Of a stretch of DNA of 9,758 nucleotides, positions 5,849 to 9,758 are shown in pieces. The position numbers and the translations under genes were made by a program. Each line of letters opens with the position of its first letter. Position 1 is the first letter of the stretch. This DNA is from Bacillota bacterium (GTDB lineage Bacteria > Bacillota > Bacilli > Alicyclobacillales > SLC66). The stretch lies in NCBI GenBank assembly GCA_021846145.1, contig JAJZCJ010000115.1, forward strand, positions 1 through 9,758. The letters are read 5' to 3'. Under the pieces are notes generated by a model. The model made no database searches and was not told the origin of the DNA. It saw only the letters and a list, made by a program, of their open reading frames with translations.

Positions 5849-5886
5849 CTTAGTGTATATTTTCGTTAAAATGTTGGCGGGCCCCC
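5849..5886 (-). repeat. right terminal inverted repeat (38 bp)
   Basis: Read inward on the minus strand it begins GGGGGCCCGCCAAC, contains TTTTAACGAAAA and ends TATACACTAAG at exactly 38 bp. The GGGG start, the 38-bp length and the TAAG finish are the Tn3-family hallmarks. It is the better-preserved end: the outer 27 bp match the left end at 25 positions, while the inner 11 bp differ. Confidence 0.82.
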
Positions 5887-5891
5887 TTATA
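5887..5891. repeat. right target-site duplication TTATA
   Basis: Exact direct copy of 4139-4143, immediately outside the right terminal repeat. Confidence 0.7.
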
Positions 5892-5949
5892 TTGCAGATT
5901 AGATTTGCTCACGAACGGTTCACAAAGACTATTTAATTTTGACTTTTTA

Positions 5950-5978
5950 TTTACTGCAATATTGGAGTAGAATAAAAT
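5950..5978 (+). promoter_or_regulatory. predicted promoter of the DUF2892 gene
   Basis: TTTACT (5950-5955), a 17-nt spacer and TAAAAT (5973-5978, 5 of 6), about 50 nt before the ribosome site. It lies outside the mobile element, so this gene does not depend on it. Confidence 0.45.
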
Positions 5979-6033
5979 TATAATCATCAATTATTTTTTT
6001 TGTTTACTATCCATCACTAAGGAGGAAATTCTC

Positions 6034-6222
6034 ATGAAGAAGAATATGGGAACAACGGATGTCATCATTCGTTGGATTCTCGGAATCATTTTATTGTTGC
6101 TATTGTTTATGGATCACAGCGGCATTCGCTGGATCGGCTTACTCGGCATCGTCTTCATCGTAACCGCTTTGTTCCGATATTGTCCGCTGTATTCGTTATT
6201 CAAAATCAAGACAAACAAGTAA
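6034..6222 (+). CDS. small DUF2892-type inner membrane protein
   Basis: A 62-aa membrane protein. The N-terminus MKKNMGTTDVIIRWILG and the C-terminal RYCPLYSLFKI are the conserved ends of the DUF2892 family (also seen as the membrane part of YgaP rhodanese proteins). Two hydrophobic segments at about 10-27 and 33-48 make a hairpin in the membrane. ATG 6034 has AAGGAGG 8 nt upstream. The biochemical role of stand-alone members is not known; the conserved Cys-Pro after the second helix is a family feature. It is monocistronic, bounded by its own promoter and a strong terminator. Confidence 0.85.
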   Translation: MKKNMGTTDVIIRWILGIILLLLLFMDHSGIRWIGLLGIVFIVTALFRYCPLYSLFKIKTNK

Positions 6223-6233
6223 CTATCAACAGC

Positions 6234-6275
6234 AGCAAAAAGACCTTCGCAACGTCCTGCGAAGGTCTTTTTGCT
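6234..6275. terminator. strong bidirectional terminator between convergent genes
   Basis: A perfect 18-bp stem, 6234-6251 with 6258-6275, around the 6-nt loop ACGTCC; the core is GACCTTCGCA/TGCGAAGGTC flanked by A5 and T5. It ends the DUF2892 transcript on the plus strand and, read the other way, the hook gene, whose stop codon is 25 nt away. Confidence 0.92.
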
Positions 6276-6299
6276 TGTAAATGATAAGCTGCCGCTAGA

Positions 6300-7211
6300 C
6301 TACACTTGCTGCATCATAAACTGATTCATGGAATTGACCGTATTTATGACCTTCGAGTTCGCCTCATACCCCGTTTGCGCCACAATCATGTTGCTCATTT
6401 CTTTCGTCAGGTCAACATTAGACGACTCAAGCATACCTTGCGTTAGATTCGTGTTTTGAAATGCCGACGAATCAACCCCCATACCTAAAGTTCCAGTACC
6501 AGCATTGGGTGCCCAATTATACATGTTATTACCTACCGCAATTAGTCCATTCGGATTTTCAAATTGCGCGAGAATAATATCATAGCTAGTACCACTTACT
6601 CCATTTATCGAAACTTGGCCATCACTTCCAACACTAAAAGAGGTAGCCGTACCTGATGCACTTAAAGATGTTCCTGAAGCATTTACATTTATCGCTTCTA
6701 AAGTTGACGGAAAATTACTATTTGTAGTATTTAAATAATAAGAAGAGGTAGCAGAAACACCACTGCCTGTTCCGGGGACTCCCATCAGGTACATGCCATT
6801 AGGTGCGACAAGATACCCAGCAGAGTCGACACTAAAATCACCAGCTCTAGTATACTCGATATTACTGCCTGTCACACTCCCTGTAGGCGTAGAGGAAAGA
6901 ATAAAGAATCCACTGCCACTAATCATCAAATCATTAGGATTGTTCGTCGTGTTAGCTGAACCTTGTGAAAAGTCTTTATAAATCTGCGCTACTTGCACAC
7001 CAAGCCCAACCTGCTTGGGATTAATTCCGCCAATTCCAGAAGTACTCCCCGCCGCACCTTGAGTAAGTGTCTGACTCAATATATCCGAAAACTCTGCCGT
7101 ACTAGACTTGAACGCTGTTGTATTCTCGTTAGCAATATTATTACCGATCACATCTAGCATCTGTTGAAAAGCATCCATACCGCCAGAGGCGGTGTTCAGT
7201 GAAATGGTCAC
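6300..7211 (-). CDS. flagellar hook-basal body protein (short FlgE/FlgG type)
   Basis: A 303-aa axial flagellar protein, exported by the flagellar type III system and assembled outside the cell. The N-terminal rod/hook signature GGMDAFQQMLDVIGNN...NTTAFKSS covers about residues 10-37. The central part has SGSGFFIL and TRAGDFSVDSAGYLVAPNG, conserved in FlgE/F/G, then a Ser/Thr/Gly/Asn-rich variable stretch. The C-terminal hook/basal-body domain (from about 255) includes SSNVDLTKEMSNMIVAQTGYEANSKV. The length fits the short hook protein FlgE of Bacilli (~264 aa) rather than the ~400-aa enterobacterial one, but FlgG cannot be excluded. The start is GTG 7211 with AGAGAGG 7 nt upstream. No other flagellar gene is adjacent; it has its own promoter and terminator, which is unusual since hook genes normally sit in the fla/che operon. 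Confidence 0.85.
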   Translation of the reverse strand: MTISLNTASGGMDAFQQMLDVIGNNIANENTTAFKSSTAEFSDILSQTLTQGAAGSTSGIGGINPKQVGLGVQVAQIYKDFSQGSANTTNNPNDLMISGSGFFILSSTPTGSVTGSNIEYTRAGDFSVDSAGYLVAPNGMYLMGVPGTGSGVSATSSYYLNTTNSNFPSTLEAINVNASGTSLSASGTATSFSVGSDGQVSINGVSGTSYDIILAQFENPNGLIAVGNNMYNWAPNAGTGTLGMGVDSSAFQNTNLTQGMLESSNVDLTKEMSNMIVAQTGYEANSKVINTVNSMNQFMMQQV

Positions 7212-7317
7212 AAGAGATCCTCTCTTCCATTGTCAAATTCGTTGAACCGACATAAGCATACTTAATACTCAACATGCAACCTAGTTAACTATTCTATTAT
7301 CCCATACTATATTTAGT

Positions 7318-7346
7318 AAATTAACATAATCCTCTCGACTCGTCAA
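7318..7346 (-). promoter_or_regulatory. predicted promoter of the hook-type gene
   Basis: The minus strand reads TTGACG (7346-7341, 5 of 6), a 17-nt spacer and TAATTT (7323-7318, 3 of 6), giving a leader of about 100 nt. I saw no good sigma-D motif (TAAA-N15-GCCGATAT) that would place it in the usual flagellar class. Confidence 0.35.
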
Positions 7347-7364
7347 TGGACAACGTTGTCAATG
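7342..7364. promoter_or_regulatory. palindromic operator candidate in the divergent promoter region
   Basis: GACAACGTTGTC (7349-7360) is a perfect 12-bp palindrome with a central CG. It is overlapped by a direct repeat GTCAATG at 7342-7348 and 7358-7364, 16 bp apart. The site touches the -35 of the minus-strand hook-gene promoter and lies about 44 bp upstream of the start point expected for the plus-strand gene. That position could repress one gene and activate the other. No regulator gene is near, and the protein that binds is unknown. Confidence 0.4.
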
Positions 7365-7386
7365 ACTCAACCAACACTTTTTCCTA

Positions 7387-7392
7387 TATAAT
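7387..7392 (+). promoter_or_regulatory. -10 element for the 505-aa protein gene
   Basis: A perfect TATAAT with no good -35: at 17 nt spacing the hexamer is GACTCA. A strong -10 with a poor -35 fits an activator-assisted promoter. The leader would be about 55 nt. Confidence 0.45.
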
Positions 7393-7453
7393 GATAGCAT
7401 AATTACATTTTGCGTACTTGCAATGGGTAATGCTGCGGAAAGGAGTTTAACCC

Positions 7454-8971
7454 ATGTGGGATGTACAGGAAGCTTGGACGAAATTTGTTTATCCCTTTGT
7501 GATAGACATTAAAGATGATGCTACATTCTCGCGGTTAGCTCAACACATTGCTGCATTTCAAGTGTCTATTGGTTCCGAGACAGCACCCGTACAAATGTGG
7601 AGTGAATTTCAATATTACGATTCAGACTTAGACAACATGGCACCCTATGTCAAACGTTACATGCGCTTACCGCAGAACCAACGACGTTTTGTCCTTTCAG
7701 ACAAAGTGGTCACCTATTTTTCGGACATGCAAACCGATCGCATGAACAGTACCGACCCCGGATTCAAAATCTCGGAGGTCGACCTGTACATGTTCTTTAA
7801 TGGGGCCTGTTTTCTCATTATCGAAATTCAACCCATCGCTTCTCCAGTCGAACCATTGAAAGTCGAATGGATTGAAAATTTGAACTCCAACCTCGCTTCA
7901 TTTACCAGAAAGACATCTATCCGGCAACGACGAACGGAGCCATTGACTCGTCAAGTAGGCAACGTACCTGTTTGGTTTCATGAGTTTACTGCAGATGGTC
8001 TGCTGCAAAGTTTGTCAAAAGGGCACCCCGTCACCTTGCAATCGCTGATTCAGCACGTATTTTTAGCCTGTTTGAACAATTGGGAAGAGGCGGGACCGTG
8101 GCAACCGATGATCGACACGTTCTTAAATGTATATGGGGCTGTACTTTTGTCAAAACCAGAGGATGCCGAAGCAGCAGAACATGTCCATAGCGATTTTTTG
8201 GATTATGCCACTAAGCACATCACCGTGCTGCGTAAGACATTGACTTCGAAAAACTCCAACCACTTTGTCAGACACATCTTGGACGATTCAGAACACAACT
8301 ATGTGCCCTATCACAATGTCATCCATAGCCAATCGCTAGAAGGCGGGTTCGTGATGGCTTTTGACAATGGCACCCAGCATTTTTCGGGCACCCGCTCACC
8401 TGCCATGCGCTCATTTCGCACTAATTACTTTTTTATGATGCTGCTAGCCATGCACCAGCGAATGAGCATCTTGATGTATGCAATGGCAGCGGCTGATGCC
8501 GCTTTGTCTACGGATCGAGCACAACAGTCGCGGCTTTTGCGCGAACACATCTATGACTTTACTTCACGTTGTTACTTTAGCCAGGCCTCTGTAAGTGAAG
8601 AACGCGATCAACTATACAGAAGATGGCAACGCGTATTTAACGTATCGCAAATGTACGAAGAACTCAAAGAAGAAATCAAAGAAATTGATGACTACATGGC
8701 CAGTTTAGCAAAAGAACGCGAACTAGAGGCGAAGGATCAGGAAATTCGCCAAGGAGCGAAGCGTACGCAACTTTATAGTTGGATTTCGTTTATTTTTCTG
8801 CCCGTCACCGTCGTTCTATACATCATTCAGGCCAGTCCCGTTGTAGCGAACTGGATTGATTTCAAAAAAGACGCAATTGGTTCCATTTTGTTAATCCTGA
8901 TTATGATTACTGCCATTTTACTTGTGGCGAGCGCCATTTATCGATCCTACAAAAAAGTGCGGAACTCCTGA
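7454..8971 (+). CDS. unknown protein with coiled coil and two C-terminal membrane helices
   Basis: I do not recognise this 505-aa protein. Residues 1-390 are mostly soluble and rich in Gln, His and aromatic residues; FFMMLLAMHQRMSILMYAMAAA (about 326-347) is amphipathic or weakly hydrophobic. A charged helix at about 396-434 (YEELKEEIKEIDDYM...) is likely a coiled coil. Two membrane helices follow at about 441-459 and 474-496, joined by a short loop, then a basic tail (YRSYKKVRNS). This order (cytoplasmic domain, long helix, two C-terminal membrane helices) recalls CorA-type ion channels, but the diagnostic GMN loop is absent (the loop reads IIQASPVVANW), so the similarity may be only one of layout. 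ATG 7454 has AAAGGAG 8 nt upstream. hemQ follows 63 nt downstream on the same strand and may be co-transcribed. Confidence 0.75.
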   Translation: MWDVQEAWTKFVYPFVIDIKDDATFSRLAQHIAAFQVSIGSETAPVQMWSEFQYYDSDLDNMAPYVKRYMRLPQNQRRFVLSDKVVTYFSDMQTDRMNSTDPGFKISEVDLYMFFNGACFLIIEIQPIASPVEPLKVEWIENLNSNLASFTRKTSIRQRRTEPLTRQVGNVPVWFHEFTADGLLQSLSKGHPVTLQSLIQHVFLACLNNWEEAGPWQPMIDTFLNVYGAVLLSKPEDAEAAEHVHSDFLDYATKHITVLRKTLTSKNSNHFVRHILDDSEHNYVPYHNVIHSQSLEGGFVMAFDNGTQHFSGTRSPAMRSFRTNYFFMMLLAMHQRMSILMYAMAAADAALSTDRAQQSRLLREHIYDFTSRCYFSQASVSEERDQLYRRWQRVFNVSQMYEELKEEIKEIDDYMASLAKERELEAKDQEIRQGAKRTQLYSWISFIFLPVTVVLYIIQASPVVANWIDFKKDAIGSILLILIMITAILLVASAIYRSYKKVRNS

Positions 8972-9034
8972 GTATTTGCATCCGTATAAAATATCAAGTA
9001 ATTTTAGGCTAGCCCATCTAGAGGAGTGACTTGT

Positions 9035-9758
9035 ATGAGTGAACCAACACAAACCATCGAAGGATGGTACGCCTATCATGAATTTCGCACTATCGATTGG
9101 GCATTATGGAAAACTGTTTCTGACACGCAACGCGATGCAGTAATCCAAGAATATGTCAGCTATGAAAACCAACAGCTAGCCGTAGGAACTCGCCGTGAAG
9201 GAAGTTACTCACTTTATCAAATGGCGGGTGATAAAGCAGATTTGTTGCTGTTGTATCTGCGCCCTTCATTGACCGATCTGCTGACTTGCAAAAACGCATT
9301 TAATAAGACAAGCCTTGCTGATTTCACGATTCCCTCCTATTCTTACACCTCCGTTGTGGAACTGAGTAGCTATTTGTCGCAACCAGGGAGCAACCCCATG
9401 GAGGACCCAACTCTGCAACCGCGCCTGATGCCTGATCTGCACACCATGCCTTCTCACGTTTGCTTTTATCCGATGAATAAGCGACGTGCTGGCCACGACA
9501 ACTGGTACATGCTCAACAAGCCAGAACGTGTAAACATGATGAGAAGTCATGGACAAATTGGACGGGACTACGCTGATAGGGTCACACAAATCATCACAGG
9601 CTCAGTGGGACTCGACGATTGGGAATGGGGCGTTACTTTGTTTGCTGATGATCCACTATTTTTTAAAAAGCTGGTCTATGAGATGCGCTTTGATGAAGTC
9701 AGTGCAAGATATGGGGAATTTGGGTCGTTTTATGTAGGAAAAACAATCACAAGTACAG
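9035..9758 (+). CDS. hemQ: coproheme decarboxylase HemQ/ChdC, 3' end outside window
   Basis: 241 codons are visible and only about 5-12 residues are missing (family ~245-254 aa). HemQ converts Fe-coproporphyrin III to heme b by two oxidative decarboxylations with peroxide, the last step of the Gram-positive (coproporphyrin-dependent) heme pathway, in the cytoplasm. It belongs to the chlorite dismutase-like superfamily. The C-terminal half is strongly diagnostic: YPMNKRRAGHDNWYML (145-160), MMRSHGQIGRDYADRVTQII (168-187) and MRFDEVSARYGEFGSFYVG (217-235). By spacing against the Listeria enzyme, the catalytic Tyr is Tyr145 and the proximal heme ligand His172, with Met147, Gln185 and Trp196 also kept. 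ATG 9035 has GAGGAG 8 nt upstream. No other heme gene is in the window. A TATAAA at 8985 lacks a convincing -35, so it may rely on the upstream gene's promoter. Confidence 0.96.
   Translation, partial: MSEPTQTIEGWYAYHEFRTIDWALWKTVSDTQRDAVIQEYVSYENQQLAVGTRREGSYSLYQMAGDKADLLLLYLRPSLTDLLTCKNAFNKTSLADFTIPSYSYTSVVELSSYLSQPGSNPMEDPTLQPRLMPDLHTMPSHVCFYPMNKRRAGHDNWYMLNKPERVNMMRSHGQIGRDYADRVTQIITGSVGLDDWEWGVTLFADDPLFFKKLVYEMRFDEVSARYGEFGSFYVGKTITST

Larger units (their letters stand above)
4144..5886. mobile_element. Tn3-family-type element (Tn4430/Tn5401-like) lacking tnpA
   Basis: This 1743-bp unit is bounded by terminal inverted repeats and a 5-bp TTATA duplication. It carries a TnpI-type tyrosine recombinase, a four-site internal resolution region and a RelE/ParE-type toxin-antitoxin pair. 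The right terminal repeat starts GGGG and ends TAAG after exactly 38 bp, which is the Tn3-family pattern. Its CCGCCA-N-CATTT stretch resembles, from memory, the Tn4430 end. Only 31 bp lie between the left repeat and the tnpI stop, and only 77 bp between the toxin stop and the right repeat, so the ~3-kb tnpA is absent. The element should be non-autonomous and would need a compatible transposase in trans. The exact target duplication and shared ends suggest that it moved as this short unit, or that tnpA was lost internally after insertion; the window cannot separate these. Confidence 0.8.

Noticed and set aside
4144..5886. Reading the inverted ends as an invertible DNA switch flipped by the tyrosine recombinase
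   Set aside because: The ends have Tn3-type sequence and a flanking target duplication, and the recombinase has its own array of motifs inside, unlike the ends.
9266..9589. 107-codon minus-strand open frame
   Set aside because: It is antisense to hemQ, has no family features, and hemQ is unambiguous on the other strand.
1..9758. CRISPR array
   Set aside because: No regularly spaced repeats; the only repeat array is the four-copy 12-bp recombinase site.

Overview
The window comes from a low-to-mid GC, spore-former-type Bacillota genome. A CggR-type glycolytic repressor, a SigL-sized sigma-54, a ComER-like protein, a short Bacillus-type flagellar hook protein and a Bacillota-type coproheme decarboxylase (HemQ) all point to class Bacilli. 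Alicyclobacillaceae or a neighbour is my guess; the sequence does not prove it.

Layout. Positions 1-2192 (minus strand) hold rpoN followed by cggR, whose 3' end is outside the window. cggR has its own promoter just after the rpoN stop and a two-repeat CggR operator in its leader, the arrangement known for autoregulated control of the gapA glycolytic operon. comER diverges from rpoN and converges on a membrane-anchored L,D-transpeptidase. A tRNA-Arg(CCG) gene with its own promoter and terminator follows.

Positions 4144-5886 are the most interesting part: a 1743-bp element of Tn3-family design. It has terminal inverted repeats of Tn3 type (38 bp on the right end, ending GGGG...TAAG; 25 of the outer 27 bp shared by both ends) and is flanked by a 5-bp direct repeat, TTATA. 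Inside are a TnpI-type tyrosine recombinase, a 100-bp internal resolution site made of four copies of ATGTCCGCTAAT (two direct, two inverted), and a RelE/ParE-type toxin-antitoxin pair. There is no room for a tnpA transposase, so the element looks like a compact non-autonomous transposon that kept resolution and addiction functions and depends on a transposase supplied in trans. Both internal promoters lie among the TnpI sites, so recombinase binding probably controls recombinase and toxin-antitoxin expression together.

To the right are a small DUF2892 membrane protein, a strong bidirectional terminator, a stand-alone flagellar hook-type gene, a divergent 505-aa protein of unknown function with two C-terminal membrane helices, and hemQ, which runs off the window a few residues before its expected end. 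Between the hook gene and the 505-aa gene is a perfect 12-bp palindrome, likely an operator for the divergent pair. No gene-free stretch exceeds 300 bases.
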